Notes: generated from the letters alone by a model not told the origin. Numbered from the stretch's first letter, positions 27,043-38,000 are shown. The stretch is DNA of 64,000 nt from Rheinheimera sp. 4Y26 (GCF_025245835.1 NZ_JAOBWS010000002.1:248001-312000); one strand, 5' to 3'. Numbers and translations are program-made.

Positions 27043-27732
27043 ATGCAAAAAATTGTGCTGAGCTCTGCACTTTGTGCCTTGCTGTCGTTGCCTTGTTATG
27101 CAGATATCAGTTCCACTGTTTCTGTGACCAGTAACTACTTGTTTAATGGTATTACTCTGACCAATCATGACCCAGCCTTGCAGCCGAGTCTGGACTGGAG
27201 TAGTGGGGATGGCTGGTATGCCGGGCTTTGGGCGTCCAATGTCAAGTTTTCACCCGGCACTGAGCTGGAGTTTGATGCCACCATCGGTTACTGGACTGAA
27301 CTCAGCCCCGATTGGGTGCTGGATCTTGGGGTGGCACAATACACTTATCACGGCAGTGAAAGCGCCAATAGCGAAGCCTTTAACTTTCCTGAGGCTTATA
27401 TGAAGCTGTCTTATAAAAGCACCAAATTAGGTTATTGGTATGCGTCGGATTATTTTGGCGCCGGCGGTGGTCATTATATTGTGGCTTTGTTTCATACCAT
27501 TCCACTGCACGAAAACGGCAGTTTGTTATTAACCGCCGACCGCTCCACCTCCACCCAGACCGATAAATTTATGCGTGACAATGATGGCACTTATCACCAC
27601 TGGCGTATTGCGTATCTTGCCAGCTGGCAGGGCCTGAACTGGACCCTGGCCTTTGATGACACTGATTATTCCTTGCCCTTTTATGGTGATGCCAAAGTGT
27701 CGTTGGCAGTGGCAAAAACGTTTTCCTGGTAA
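27043..27732 (+). CDS. TorF family putative porin
   Basis: A 229-residue outer-membrane protein of the TorF/Gcw_chp family (PF09694). A signal peptide (MQKIVLSSALCALLSLPCYA) is followed by ISSTVSVTSNYLFNGITLT, the typical family opening, and DWSSGDGWYAGLWASNV, then repeated amphipathic strands ending in a terminal aromatic residue (VAKTFSW). The start is ATG 27043 with GAGGT seven bases upstream; an upstream in-frame start would remove the signal-peptide architecture. Family members are predicted small porins, and their substrates are mostly unknown. The chemoreceptor gene begins 38 bp downstream with its own ribosome-binding site, so the two, and probably the binding-protein gene after them, form one transcript. 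Confidence 0.82.
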   Translation: MQKIVLSSALCALLSLPCYADISSTVSVTSNYLFNGITLTNHDPALQPSLDWSSGDGWYAGLWASNVKFSPGTELEFDATIGYWTELSPDWVLDLGVAQYTYHGSESANSEAFNFPEAYMKLSYKSTKLGYWYASDYFGAGGGHYIVALFHTIPLHENGSLLLTADRSTSTQTDKFMRDNDGTYHHWRIAYLASWQGLNWTLAFDDTDYSLPFYGDAKVSLAVAKTFSW

Positions 27733-27770
27733 ATATTTGAAAAATAAAGTTGTTTGCAGCAGGAGTTGTT

Positions 27771-29885
27771 ATGCAAGTTGATTCGTTACGCTTTAAGTTA
27801 ACATCCGGAGTGGCACTTTTTATTGCCATCAGTATTGGCGTGATGACGGCCGTCGGCTGGTATTCGATGAGCCGCAATAATGCCTCGGCAGTTGCTTTGC
27901 TCAGCAGTTCAATGCAAAAACAGGCCGAACAAACCCTGACAGACGCGGCATCCGGCATTGCTTTTGAAACCGCAGCATTAATTAACCGTAATTTTGATCT
28001 GGCCAAATATTATGCATCGATTTTAAGTGCCACTGCGCATGGCGGTAGTCAGGCGCCTTATCAGCGTGAGCAGGTACAGGCGATGGCCGGACAATTATTA
28101 ACAGCCAACACCGGCGTCAGCGCTTTATATGGCCAGTTTGAGCCCAATGGGTATGACAATGCCGACAGCAATTTTGGTCTGGAGCAGTCGCATAGCTCGG
28201 CCAAAGGCACACTGGAGGTGTATTGGGTGCGCGAGCAGGATGGCGTCAAGTTTGTGCAGGTGCCTGATCCTGCTGTGAAATATGTCGAGACCAAAAACAA
28301 ACATGGCATCCGCGAAGCCGAGTGGTATCTGTGTAGCCGCGATCAGAAAAAACCTTGCCTGATGGAACCTTATTTGTGGGAAATCACCCCGGGCAATTCA
28401 GTGTTGTTAACCTCCCTGGTGTATCCGGTTTTAACCGCCGGCGAATTTCGGGGTGTGGCCGGGGTGGATATGAATTTACCTGTGCTGCAGACCTTGCTGC
28501 AGCAACAGGCGGCTCAGTTGTATGGTGGCAAAGCCAAACTCTATCTGGTCAGCAAATTTGGTTTATTGCTGGCCAGTAACAGTTATCCCGACAAACTGGG
28601 GCAGCCGCTTGCTGAACTGGATGCTGGTTTAAGTCAGCATCTGGCGGCAAACAGCGGCAAATTATCGGAATATCAGCAGGATTTTGTCATTAGCCGCAAG
28701 TTGCAGGTGGCTGCTGCTGAAGCTGACTGGCATGTAGTTATTGCGGTGCCGAAAGAAGTGGCGTTAAGTGTGGCCAATCAGCTGGCAGAGCAACTGGCAA
28801 CAGATTCTGCCGCCACCACCAGCCGGATGATGCTGCTTGGCGTGCTGTTGCTGGTTGGGTTTGTGCTGTTAACTTCTGTTTGGCTGAAATCAGCAACTCA
28901 GCCTATCGTCAATATGAGTCAGCTGATGAAAGAGCTGGCGGGTTCGGAAGGGGACTTAACCCGGCAGCTGGCGGTCAGTAAAGATGTGGAGCTGCGTGAT
29001 ATGGCGCAGGGATTTAACGCTTTTACTGCCAAACTCAGGGATATGATCCTGGCGTTAAAACAATCTTCGGTTGCATTGCAGCAACAATGTCAGCAGCTGG
29101 TTGGCTTGTCCAGTCAGACCAATCAGGCCACCAAGGTGCAGGCTTCTGAAGTGCAGAATGTGGCGTCGGCCATGCATCAGATGACAGCCACAGCCCATGA
29201 AGTGGCCAGTTTAGCCGGGCGCACCGCTGAAGGTGCTCAAAGTTCACTGGCGGCTTTAACTCAGGCCAACCAGTTGTTTCAAAACACGGTTGGCGCCTTT
29301 AAAACTGTGGCTGGCGAGTTTGAACAAACCCGGCAGGCGGTGGAAACTGTGTCACACAGCAGTCAGCAAATTAACGGCATTATTGAAGTCATTCAGGCTA
29401 TTGCCGAACAAACCAATTTATTGGCGCTGAATGCCGCTATTGAGGCGGCACGCGCCGGTGAACAGGGTCGTGGTTTTGCCGTGGTTGCCGACGAGGTGCG
29501 CTCGCTGGCAGCCCGTACTCATAGCTCCACCGATGAAATTAAAAAGCTGATTTATGGCCTGCAACAGCAGGTCGCCACAACTGTCAGTCAGATCACCGCC
29601 AATACCGGAAAAGTGAGCGCCACTTTAATTGAAGCTGAAAGCTCCTACGAGCAGCTATCCAGTGCTACATCGGGGATTTCAGCCATTGCCGACAATGCGT
29701 TTCAGGTGGCGGCAGCGGCTGAGCAGCAAAATCAGGTCAGTGAAGAAATTAACCGAAATATCACCGCTATTGATGATGCAACCCGGGCGCTCAGCGCTTT
29801 GTCCGGTGATAACCTTGCGATCAGTCAGGCGATCGATCAGATCACTGCGGCTATTGATCAGCAACTTGCCAAGTTGCGCAGTTGA
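27771..29885 (+). CDS. Methyl-accepting chemotaxis protein with double-Cache sensor
   Basis: A 704-residue chemoreceptor. A membrane segment lies at about 12-33, a long periplasmic dCache_1-like domain at about 35-345 ([42 protein letters not shown]), a second segment at about 350-372 and a HAMP domain at about 373-430. The signalling domain has the conserved tip [20 protein letters not shown] then [15 protein letters not shown]. No C-terminal pentapeptide is seen; it ends [10 protein letters not shown]. The start is ATG 27771 with AGGAG six bases upstream. It lies between a TorF-like porin and a solute-binding protein gene. dCache_1 domains often bind amino acids or related small molecules, but the ligand is not shown here. 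Confidence 0.93.
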   Translation: MQVDSLRFKLTSGVALFIAISIGVMTAVGWYSMSRNNASAVALLSSSMQKQAEQTLTDAASGIAFETAALINRNFDLAKYYASILSATAHGGSQAPYQREQVQAMAGQLLTANTGVSALYGQFEPNGYDNADSNFGLEQSHSSAKGTLEVYWVREQDGVKFVQVPDPAVKYVETKNKHGIREAEWYLCSRDQKKPCLMEPYLWEITPGNSVLLTSLVYPVLTAGEFRGVAGVDMNLPVLQTLLQQQAAQLYGGKAKLYLVSKFGLLLASNSYPDKLGQPLAELDAGLSQHLAANSGKLSEYQQDFVISRKLQVAAAEADWHVVIAVPKEVALSVANQLAEQLATDSAATTSRMMLLGVLLLVGFVLLTSVWLKSATQPIVNMSQLMKELAGSEGDLTRQLAVSKDVELRDMAQGFNAFTAKLRDMILALKQSSVALQQQCQQLVGLSSQTNQATKVQASEVQNVASAMHQMTATAHEVASLAGRTAEGAQSSLAALTQANQLFQNTVGAFKTVAGEFEQTRQAVETVSHSSQQINGIIEVIQAIAEQTNLLALNAAIEAARAGEQGRGFAVVADEVRSLAARTHSSTDEIKKLIYGLQQQVATTVSQITANTGKVSATLIEAESSYEQLSSATSGISAIADNAFQVAAAAEQQNQVSEEINRNITAIDDATRALSALSGDNLAISQAIDQITAAIDQQLAKLRS

Positions 29886-29895
29886 GGTGTTGCAG

Positions 29896-30639
29896 ATGAA
29901 ATGGCTGTGGTGTTGTTTGTTGCCGTTGTTTCTGCAGGCTGCTCCAGGCGAGCCTGCACCTGCAGCAACGCCGGTGATCAAACTCACCAGCCTGGACTGG
30001 CCACCTTATACCGGGGCTGATTTACCACAGCAGGGGGAGGTGACGCAGTTTTTGCGCACTTTATTCGGCGAGCTGGGTTATCAGCTGCAGGTTGATTTTT
30101 TACCCTGGCCTTTGGCGGTAGCCAGGGTGCACAGTGGCAAAGAAGGGCACCTGGGGTACTTTCCGGAATATCCACTGGCAAGTCCGGATTATCTGCAAAC
30201 CATAGCTATTGGATACAGTGAGCTTGGCCTGGTGGAGCGGCGCGATCATCCCTTGTTACTGACGGATGCCCGCCAGTTGGCCGGGCTGCGTTTTGGCGTG
30301 GTGCAGGATTATCTGAATATGGTAAAGCTGGATCTGTTGATTGCCGCCGGTGAGTTAAAACCTCAGATCAGTCAGAGTGACAGAGCCAATGTATTAAAAG
30401 TGCTGAAAGGTGAGCTGGATGCTGCAGTGATTGACAACAGAGTGCTGCAATATTTGTTGGTGCATGACAAAGAGATCCAGCCGGGCGCCGCCAAACTGCA
30501 ATTCAGTCAAAGCCTGAAAGAACATAAAAGTTTGCATCTGGTATTAAAAAACACAGCACAGAACGTTGAATTAATTAAAAAAATTAATCAAAAAATCGGT
30601 CAATACAAAACCCGCTTTTTAACGCCCAGCTTGAAATAA
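29896..30639 (+). CDS. Second orphan periplasmic solute-binding protein
   Basis: A 247-residue family 3-like binding protein. A signal peptide (MKWLWCCLLPLFLQAAPGEP, cleavage near 16-20) is followed by IKLTSLDWPPYTGADLPQQG, the usual first strand and aromatic ligand-binding segment, GELGYQLQVDFLPWPLAVAR in the first lobe, and LKVLKGELDAAVIDNRVLQY near the hinge. The start is ATG 29896 with GAGGTG six bases upstream and 10 bp after the chemoreceptor stop, so the two genes are almost certainly co-transcribed. There is no permease or ATPase gene nearby. A role in presenting ligand to the receptor is inferred from the context only. Confidence 0.82.
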   Translation: MKWLWCCLLPLFLQAAPGEPAPAATPVIKLTSLDWPPYTGADLPQQGEVTQFLRTLFGELGYQLQVDFLPWPLAVARVHSGKEGHLGYFPEYPLASPDYLQTIAIGYSELGLVERRDHPLLLTDARQLAGLRFGVVQDYLNMVKLDLLIAAGELKPQISQSDRANVLKVLKGELDAAVIDNRVLQYLLVHDKEIQPGAAKLQFSQSLKEHKSLHLVLKNTAQNVELIKKINQKIGQYKTRFLTPSLK

Positions 30640-30640
30640 C

Positions 30641-30695
30641 AGCAAAAAACCATCAGTCAAAAGCTGCAGTGCCTCACTGTTGCTTTGGTTTTTTC
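30641..30695 (+). terminator. Possible terminator after the binding-protein gene
   Basis: AAAAAACCA and TGGTTTTTT-like arms surround an inner stem CAGTG-CCT-CACTG. The right arm provides a T-run. The structure is loose, so this is a weak call. Confidence 0.4.
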
Positions 30696-30710
30696 GTTGT
30701 CTGAAATTAC

Positions 30711-30746
30711 ATAAATGAAAATCATTTGCAAATGCGAATGATTATC
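30711..30746 (+). promoter_or_regulatory. Two overlapping Fur boxes upstream of the TonB receptor
   Basis: The 19-mers at 30711-30729 and 30728-30746 match the Fur consensus (GATAATGATAATCATTATC) at 13 and 14 of 19 positions. They lie 71-106 bp upstream of the receptor start, where a promoter is expected. Iron-replete repression by Fur is inferred. Confidence 0.75.
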
Positions 30747-30816
30747 GATAGTATGCCGGCAGTTTTTGCAGCCACAACAAGCTGCCTCACTACATCTGTT
30801 GATTAAGGGAAAATCC

Positions 30817-33123
30817 ATGGCATACATTCAGGCAAAAAAACATCCGACCGGCGCCCGTTCAGCTATTGCGTCAGCCTTATTACTGGCGTTACCTGCTGTT
30901 GCGCTGGCAGACAACAACACAGCTCAGGCATCAGCGCAGCAAAGCGGCAAGTTACAACAAGTGACAGTAACAGCCGATGCCATTGAAGCAGAATTTATTG
31001 CAGAAAAAGCCAGTTCGCCAAAACAAACGCAGAAGTTAGTTGATACACCACAAACCATAGTGGTGGTGAAAAAAGAGCTGTTTAAACAACAGGCTGCCAC
31101 CACTTTAAGCGACACTTTACGCAATACACCCGGCATCACCATGCTGATGGGCGAAAACGGCAATACCGCCACCGGCGACTCAATTTTTATGCGCGGTTTT
31201 GACACTCAGGGCAATATTTATGTGGATGGCATCCGCGATTTAGGCACTATCAGCCGTGATGTGTTTAATACCGATCAGGTAGAAATTGCCAAAGGCCCGG
31301 CCGGTGTGGATAACGGCCGCAGCACTTCGTCCGGTTATGTCAATATGGGCTCAAAAGTAGCAGGGCTGGAAGATTTTATCAGCGCCAGTGCTGTAGTGGG
31401 ATCAGGCTCGCACAAAAGGGTGACGGCCGATATCAATCAAAGTCTGAATATTGAAAATGCCGCCATCCGCGTGAACCTGCTGCGTCAGGATAGTGGTGTG
31501 CCCAATCGTGATCTGGTGGAAAACAACAGCACAGGGATCGCCACTTCGCTGGCCTTTGGTTTAAATACCGCAACCCGCACCACGCTGAATCTTTTGCATA
31601 TGCAACAAGACAATATTCAGGACGGTGGTTTGCCAACTGCGGGTTTAGCGGGTTATTACAGCAGTAGTTATGTGGCGGCTTTCCCACAAAATAACGGCCC
31701 TGTTATAGTGCCTGTGGATCGCAGTAACTTCTATGGCAGTAAAAGTGACTTTGACCATGTATTGGCCAATATGCTGACGCTGCGGGTAGAGCATGATTTT
31801 GCCGACAATGTCACGCTCACCAATACCTCGCGTTATGGTGTTTCCACCCAGGATTATGAGCTGACCGGTGTGAACGTGCTGGCTTTCCCGGCGGCGACGA
31901 AAAACGACCCTTCAACCTGGACAGTGTCCCGCTCGCGTCAGGGCAAAGATCAGAAAAACCAGATTTTAATTAACCAGTCGAATCTGACGGCAAAATTTGT
32001 TGTCGCTGGCTTGCAGCATACGCTGGCGTCCGGTGTGGAATTTAGCTACGAAAGCCAGCTCAATTACAGCAAAGCCATGCCAACAGGTACCACTCAGGTG
32101 CCGGCTAACCTGTATCACCCATCCACTGCTGATGTGTTCGCACCACTGGTATTCACTGGCGCCAAAGCCGAAGGCTCAAGCGACACTGCTGCCATTTATG
32201 CGCTCGACACTATTGATTTGGCGCCAGAGTGGCAATTGAGTGCGGGCGTGCGGGCTGAACACTACAACACCACCACAGATAACATCAGCATTCAGGGCAC
32301 TGCCACACCTCAAACTATCCCGGTGGGCACTAAAGTGGGTAGCCATGAACGGGCTTCTGATAATCTGCTCAGTTACAAACTGGGCGTGAACTACAAACCC
32401 ACGGCCGATGGTTCTGTCTATTTAAGTTATGCCACATCGCAGTTGCCACCGGGTGGCACCAGCTTCCAGCTCAGTAGTTCGGCAACCAACCAGAATAACC
32501 CGGCGCTGCAACCGCAAAAAGGCACCAACCTGGAATTGGGTACCAAATGGAACCTGCTGAACCAGAAGTTATTTGCCACTGCTGCTGTGTTTGAAAGCGT
32601 GAATAAAAACGAGCTGGTGCGCGATGACGTGAACACTTATGTACCTGTTGGGGAAAAAACTGTCAAAGGTGCCGAATTTGGGTTAGTGGGCATGCCGCTG
32701 GATAATCTGGAGCTAAGCGCTGGTTTAGCGCTGCTGGACCCGAAAATTACCCGCGGTTCGTTGTACGGCACATCACCCACTCAGGGCGCAACTATCCAGT
32801 GGACACCAAAAACCACTTTCACTTTGTGGGCCAATTACAAGCTGGAAAAATTAAGTTTAGGCGGTGGCGCCCGTTATATGGACTCGGTTGCCCGCTCTAA
32901 TAACGCCGCTATCAACCCGGCAACAGCGTCAGTGGTCACAGTGCCGGATTATTGGGTGATGGATGCCATGGCATCTTATGAAGTGAACCCGACTGTGACG
33001 GTGCAGCTCAACCTGTACAACCTGTTGGATGAAGAATATATCGGCAGTCTGAATAACGGCGGTTCCCGTTACCATCAGGGCACACCACGTTCGGCCAAGC
33101 TGGGGGTTAACGTCGCGTTTTAA
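30817..33123 (+). CDS. fiu: TonB-dependent catecholate siderophore receptor (Fiu-like)
   Basis: A 768-residue outer-membrane receptor. A signal peptide ends at ALA (about residue 30). A TonB-box-like segment (LQQVTVTA) precedes the plug domain (about 65-180), with DTPQTIVVVKKELF and the run ENGNTATGDSIFMRGFDT and YVDGIRDLGTISRDVFNTDQ (both parts near-identical in pattern to E. coli Fiu). The barrel follows and ends NVAF with a terminal phenylalanine. The Fiu assignment is supported by the adjacent ybiX/piuC gene, as in E. coli and Pseudomonas (piuA-piuC). The substrate is probably an iron-catecholate compound or monomeric catechols. The start is ATG 30817 with AAGGGA six bases upstream. Energy would come from TonB-ExbB-ExbD, which is not in the window. 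Confidence 0.88.
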   Translation: MAYIQAKKHPTGARSAIASALLLALPAVALADNNTAQASAQQSGKLQQVTVTADAIEAEFIAEKASSPKQTQKLVDTPQTIVVVKKELFKQQAATTLSDTLRNTPGITMLMGENGNTATGDSIFMRGFDTQGNIYVDGIRDLGTISRDVFNTDQVEIAKGPAGVDNGRSTSSGYVNMGSKVAGLEDFISASAVVGSGSHKRVTADINQSLNIENAAIRVNLLRQDSGVPNRDLVENNSTGIATSLAFGLNTATRTTLNLLHMQQDNIQDGGLPTAGLAGYYSSSYVAAFPQNNGPVIVPVDRSNFYGSKSDFDHVLANMLTLRVEHDFADNVTLTNTSRYGVSTQDYELTGVNVLAFPAATKNDPSTWTVSRSRQGKDQKNQILINQSNLTAKFVVAGLQHTLASGVEFSYESQLNYSKAMPTGTTQVPANLYHPSTADVFAPLVFTGAKAEGSSDTAAIYALDTIDLAPEWQLSAGVRAEHYNTTTDNISIQGTATPQTIPVGTKVGSHERASDNLLSYKLGVNYKPTADGSVYLSYATSQLPPGGTSFQLSSSATNQNNPALQPQKGTNLELGTKWNLLNQKLFATAAVFESVNKNELVRDDVNTYVPVGEKTVKGAEFGLVGMPLDNLELSAGLALLDPKITRGSLYGTSPTQGATIQWTPKTTFTLWANYKLEKLSLGGGARYMDSVARSNNAAINPATASVVTVPDYWVMDAMASYEVNPTVTVQLNLYNLLDEEYIGSLNNGGSRYHQGTPRSAKLGVNVAF

Positions 33124-33150
33124 GCCTGCTTTGGCGCTGCGTGACTTGAT

Positions 33151-33169
33151 TCAAATGAGAATAAGTCTC
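33151..33169 (+). promoter_or_regulatory. Possible Fur box between fiu and ybiX
   Basis: The site contains TGAGA-ATAAG-TCTCA with perfect 5-bp arms and matches 12 of 19 Fur consensus positions. It lies 112-130 bp upstream of ybiX, so ybiX may have its own iron-regulated promoter. Confidence 0.45.
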
Positions 33170-33198
33170 AATATTGTGCCAGATCAGGTTTTTTGCCA

Positions 33199-33231
33199 CA
33201 GGCCTTAGTTAAACTAAGGCCTTTGTTATTC
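33199..33231 (+). terminator. Terminator after fiu
   Basis: AGGCCTTAGTT (33200-33210) pairs with AACTAAGGCCT (33212-33222). The tail TTGTTATT is only partly T-rich. It lies between the receptor and ybiX, so it may attenuate and not fully stop transcription. Confidence 0.6.
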
Positions 33232-33280
33232 AGGCGCTCTGCACCTGCGGTGCCGGGAAGCTAAAACAGGAGTTCGGGTG

Positions 33281-33961
33281 ATGATGTTCCATATTGAAGG
33301 CTTGCTGGATAAAAACGAAGTTGCCCGGATGCGACAGCTCCTGGCTGAGGCCATCTGGGCGGATGGTCGTGCTACTGTGGGTCCGCAGGGCGCCAAAGTA
33401 AAACAAAACCGCCAACTGCCGGTTGATAGTCCGCTGGCACTGCAACTGGGTGAGTTTATTCTGCAAAAGCTGTATCAGCATCCGCAATTTTTGGCGGCAG
33501 CTTTACCTTACCGCACTGTGCCGCCGTTGTTTAACAGTTATGCCGGTGGCGAACATTATGGTTTGCATGTGGACGGCGCCATCCGCCAGCTGCCTGGCAG
33601 TTCGTTAAGTTTAAGAACGGATCTGTCCAGTACCTTGTTTTTATCTGAGCCTGACGAGTATGACGGTGGTGAACTGCAGGTGATGGACACTTATGGTGCC
33701 CATGAAGTGAAATTGCCAGCCGGTGATTTAATTTTGTATCCGTCAACAAGTTTGCATCAGGTGTTACCGGTAAAGCGCGGTGAGCGCATCTGCAGTTTTT
33801 TCTGGACCCAAAGCCTGGTGAAAAATGATATGCAGCGTTCAATGTTATTTGAATTGGATGGGCATATTCAGGCGCTGCGCGCACAATTAGGGGACAGCGC
33901 TGAAGTGCTGGGTTTAACCGGGCACTATCATAATCTACTGCGCCAATGGAGTGAGTTGTAA
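33281..33961 (+). CDS. ybiX: Fe(II)/2-oxoglutarate-dependent oxygenase YbiX/PiuC
   Basis: A 226-residue PKHD-type hydroxylase. The start MMFHIEG matches the family N-terminus. The facial triad for iron is visible: H-x-D in [12 protein letters not shown] and the distal H in YPSTSLHQV, with the oxoglutarate-binding arginine in [33 protein letters not shown] is the usual family core (quoted in part). ATG 33281 is chosen because AGGAG lies eight bases upstream; a GTG at 33278 is also possible. YbiX/PiuC accompanies Fiu/PiuA receptors in many gammaproteobacteria and is iron-regulated, but its natural substrate is not established, so modification of the siderophore is inference. Confidence 0.93.
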   Translation: MMFHIEGLLDKNEVARMRQLLAEAIWADGRATVGPQGAKVKQNRQLPVDSPLALQLGEFILQKLYQHPQFLAAALPYRTVPPLFNSYAGGEHYGLHVDGAIRQLPGSSLSLRTDLSSTLFLSEPDEYDGGELQVMDTYGAHEVKLPAGDLILYPSTSLHQVLPVKRGERICSFFWTQSLVKNDMQRSMLFELDGHIQALRAQLGDSAEVLGLTGHYHNLLRQWSEL

Positions 33962-34200
33962 GCAAAAGATGTTGATCAGGCTGCAGGTTTTGCTGAGGCT
34001 ATTACCTCAGTGCTGTGAGGACGAAGCTGTGAAAGCAGTCACTGAAATCCGTGTTTTGCAGTCAAATCTGGCATCAGGGCGCTGGCAGCTGCCGTTGTAA
34101 CCTTATTAAAAATTGACACAATTTGTAAACAATTTCGCTTGGCAGCTTTGCGGCTGCTCTGGCATGCTCTGGGCTATTTATCAAACAGCCAGGAAGAAGC

Positions 34201-35079
34201 ATGTTAAACATCAATCAGTTATCCAAAACCTACGACAATGGCGTCAAAGCCTTGTCCGACGTCACTTTAAGTATTCCCAAAGGTATGTATGGTTTGTTAG
34301 GCCCCAATGGTGCCGGCAAATCCAGTCTGATGCGCACCATCGCCACTTTGCAATCTGCCGATACTGGCAGTATCGAGTTTGATGGTATTAACGTGCTCAA
34401 AGATCCCAAGGCGCTGCGCCGCACTCTGGGTTATCTGCCACAGGATTTTCAGGTGTATCCGCGCATCAGCGCTTTAGATTTACTCGATCATCTGGCGGTA
34501 CTCAAAGGGCTGAATGATAAAAAATCCCGCCTTGAAACCGTGCATGCGTTATTGGCCCATGTGAATTTGTATCAGCATAAAGACAAAGCGGTCAGCAGTT
34601 TTTCCGGGGGTATGCGCCAGCGTTTTGGCATTGCCCAGGCCTTATTGGGTGATCCGAAACTGCTGATTGTGGACGAACCCACCGCAGGGTTGGACCCGGA
34701 AGAGCGCAACAGATTTCATAACCTGCTGGTGAGCCTGGGTGAAGAAAAAGTCATAATTTTATCTACCCACATAGTGGACGATGTGGCCGAGCTGTGCCCG
34801 CAAATGGCGGTATTGGCCGGTGGCAAAATTTTATTGCAGGGCGAACCACTAAAACTGGTGGATGCACTGCAAGGCCAAATCTGGAGCAAAACAGTGTCGC
34901 AGGCAGAAGCTTCTGAGCTTGAACAACAACTGCCGGTCATTTCCAAAAGGTTGTTTGCCGGCCGTACCGTGCTGAACGTCTTTGCCAGCGACGCGCCTCA
35001 GGGCTTTACCGCCACAGCAGCCGGACTTGAGGATGTGTATTTCTCCACCTTGTTCCGCTCCCGTCAGCAACAAGCCTGA
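34201..35079 (+). CDS. ABC transporter ATP-binding protein
   Basis: A 292-residue ATPase. Walker A is GPNGAGKSS near residue 38, the Q-loop is LPQDFQVYPRISALDLLDHL (quoted in part), the signature is SSFSGGMRQR near 137, Walker B is LLIVDEPTAGLD and the H-loop is ILSTHIVDDV. It has the ABC-2/NatA-type length, with a C-terminal extension of about 80 residues. ATG 34201 follows AGGAAG. The next gene, a permease fused to a peptidase, starts 10 bp after this gene's stop, so the two proteins surely form one transporter. Drug, polymer or peptide export are all possible from the family alone. Confidence 0.92.
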   Translation: MLNINQLSKTYDNGVKALSDVTLSIPKGMYGLLGPNGAGKSSLMRTIATLQSADTGSIEFDGINVLKDPKALRRTLGYLPQDFQVYPRISALDLLDHLAVLKGLNDKKSRLETVHALLAHVNLYQHKDKAVSSFSGGMRQRFGIAQALLGDPKLLIVDEPTAGLDPEERNRFHNLLVSLGEEKVIILSTHIVDDVAELCPQMAVLAGGKILLQGEPLKLVDALQGQIWSKTVSQAEASELEQQLPVISKRLFAGRTVLNVFASDAPQGFTATAAGLEDVYFSTLFRSRQQQA

Positions 35080-35089
35080 GGAATATAAT

Positions 35090-38000
35090 ATGCTCTGGCA
35101 AATGATCCGTTTTGAATGGCGTTATTATCTGCGCCAACCGTCTTTTTATGTCACTTCTTTATTGTTCTTTCTGATGACCTTTTTTGCCGCCTCCTCTGAG
35201 TCGGTTCAAATTGGTGGCGGGGGAGAAGTCTGGGGCAATGGCCCTTTTGCGATAGCGCAAACCATGCTGGTGATGTCGCTTTTTGCCATGTTTGTGGTGG
35301 TGAATTTTATCGGTAACAGCGCGACCCGTAATCACAGTTGTCAGATGGAAGAGCTGATTTATTCCAAGCCGTTGACGCCATGGCAATATCAGCTCGGGCG
35401 TTTTATCGGCGCTTATGCTGTGGTGCTTTTGGTATTTGCCTTTGTGCCGCTCGGTACTTTGGTAGGTTCATTAATGCCCTGGGTGGATCAGGAGCGTTTT
35501 GGTCCGACTGTATTGAGTTATTACATCAGTACCTTCCTGATGTTTTCCATGCCAACACTTTTTGTGTTGTCAGCGCTGTTTTTTGCCATCGCCAATAAAT
35601 ACCGCTCTATGATGGCTTTGTATCTGGTGGTGGTCGCGGTGTTTATGTTGTACCTCATCTCCGGCAATTTTACCCGCGAGCCGGAGTACCGCACCCTGTC
35701 GGCGTTGCTGGATCCTTTTGGTCTGCGAACTTTTGCTGATGTGGCCAGATACTGGACCATCGACGAAAAAAATAATCAGATGCTGACGTTCTCCGGTGTG
35801 GTGCTTTACAACAGGCTGATTTGGCTGAGTGTGGGTGTGCTGGTGCTGCTGGCCTTTGGCGGTTTGTTCCGTGAGTTAAAACTCAGTGGTAAAGGCAAAG
35901 AGAAAAAGGCCAAACACAACACGGCCGTGCCTGAATATCCACTGTCGGCACTGCAAACCAAAGCGCAAGTGCCTTCGGTCTGGCAACAGTTCTGGTTACG
36001 CACCCGTTTTGAGATGCGCCAGGTGTTGTTTAGTGCTCCTTTTATCATTCTGGGGTTGCTCTGCATTTTTAACCTGGTGGTGCCAATGGTGGAGTCCGAA
36101 GGTTTGTACGGCACCCCCGACTGGCCGCTGACCCAGGCCATGGTGGCGATGATCGTCGACGCCACTGGCCTGCTGTTTATTATCATCGCGACTTATTATT
36201 GCGCTGAAGTGGTGTGGCGTGAGCGCAGCGCCGGTATTGGTGATATTACCGACAGTTTGCCGGTGGCCAATATGGTGTATTTCAGCTCCAAATTGCTGGC
36301 GGTCTGGTTGTTAATGGCGGTGCTGTTTGTGTCTTTTGCGCTGACCACTGTGACTTATCAGTTACTCAGTGGTATGACAGAGCTGGATCCGGTGCAATAT
36401 CTGGTGCGGCTCGGTTATTTTAATCTGCTGCCCTTTATGATGCTGGTGGTGCTGGCTTTTATGATCCAGACGCTCAGCCCAAACAAATACGTCGGCATGC
36501 TGGTGTTTGTGGTCTATTTTATCTCCACCCTGGTGATGGATGCCTGGGGTTTCAGCCACAAAATGTTCCAGTTTGGTCAATCGCCAAATGCGCCATTTTC
36601 TGATTTAAACCGCTTCGGTTGGACGCTGGAAAGCCACAGCTGGTACATGTTGTACTGGGGCGCATTGGTGCTGGTGTTTTTTGTGTTGGGTTATGGTTTT
36701 TACCAGCGTGGCCCGGCGCAAAGTCTGAAACATCGTGCTGCCTTGTTCAGTTATCAGGTGGGGCCGCAGGGCCTTGCCCTGATGGTGGTGGCACTGCTGT
36801 TATTTGCCGGTAGCGGCAGCTGGATTTATTACAACACCCGGGTGCTCAATACCTTTATGACGGCCGAACAGCGTATGGACATTCAGGCTGATTATGAAAA
36901 AGCATTTAAGCAGTATGCTGACGACCCTATTCTGGTGGCCACTGCCGTCAAAGCTGAAGTCGATATTTACCCGGGCGAGCGGCAAATCAAAGCCCGTGTT
37001 ACCCAGCAAATGCGCAATAAATTTGACCGGCCACTTGCCAAAATGCTGGTGCATGTGCCGGAAAATACCCGCGAGCTGCGCCTGACGGTTGCAGGCGGCA
37101 GCCTCAGTGAGATTGACCGCAAATATAATATTGCCTGGCTGACTTTTGATAAGCCGCTGCCTCCCGGTGCGCAAACCGAGGTGCAGATTGAACTGGTACG
37201 CACTAATCCGGGTTTTAAAGACAGTGACGTGGATGTGCTGCTGGTTGAAAACGGCACCTTTATTAACAACAGTGAACTGTTGCCGCAGTTTGGTTACCAG
37301 CGTGGTTACGAGCTGCAGGAGCGGCATGAACGTGCCAAACGGGATTTAGCACCGGCAGAGCGTGCGCATAAACTGGAAGATCAAAGCAGATACAGTGAAA
37401 GTGGTTTTGGCCGTGCTGAAGATTTTATTCAGTTTGAAACCACAGTCTCAACCTCAGCCGATCAAATTGCGATAGCTCCGGGTTATCTGCAAAAAGAATG
37501 GCAGGAGGGAGACCGGCGCTATTTCCATTATCAGATGGATAAGCCGATGTTTAACTTTTATTCTTTCCTGTCGGCACGGCTGGAGGTAAAAAAAGAGTTG
37601 TATCAGGGCGTTGCGCTGGAAGTGTATTACCACAAAGCGCACCACTGGAATGTGGATCGCATGATGGAATCGATGCGCGACTCGCTGGATTATTTTAATC
37701 AGGCCTTTGGTCCATACCAGCACAAGCAGATGCGCATTATTGAGTTTCCGGGATACCGGCGTTTTGCCCAGTCTTTTGCCAATACGGTGCCTTATTCTGA
37801 AGAAATTGGTTTTATTGCCGATTTACGTGATAAAGACGAGCTGGATATGCCGTATTACGTCACGGCCCATGAGATGGCGCATCAGTGGTGGGGCCATCAG
37901 GTAGGTACCGCCAATGTGCAGGGCAGTGCGGTGATCCCTGAAACCCTGGCGCAATACAGTGCACTTAGGGTGATGGAAACTAAATATGGTTCGGTCAAAC

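Noticed and set aside
33993-34010. CTGAGG-CTATTA-CCTCAG palindrome after ybiX as a terminator
   Set aside because: The stem is short and no T-run follows; it may be chance.
34108-34140. TTGACA followed by a possible promoter upstream of the ABC ATPase gene
   Set aside because: No -10 element at the right distance; the AAATTG/CAATTT arms are too loose to call an operator.
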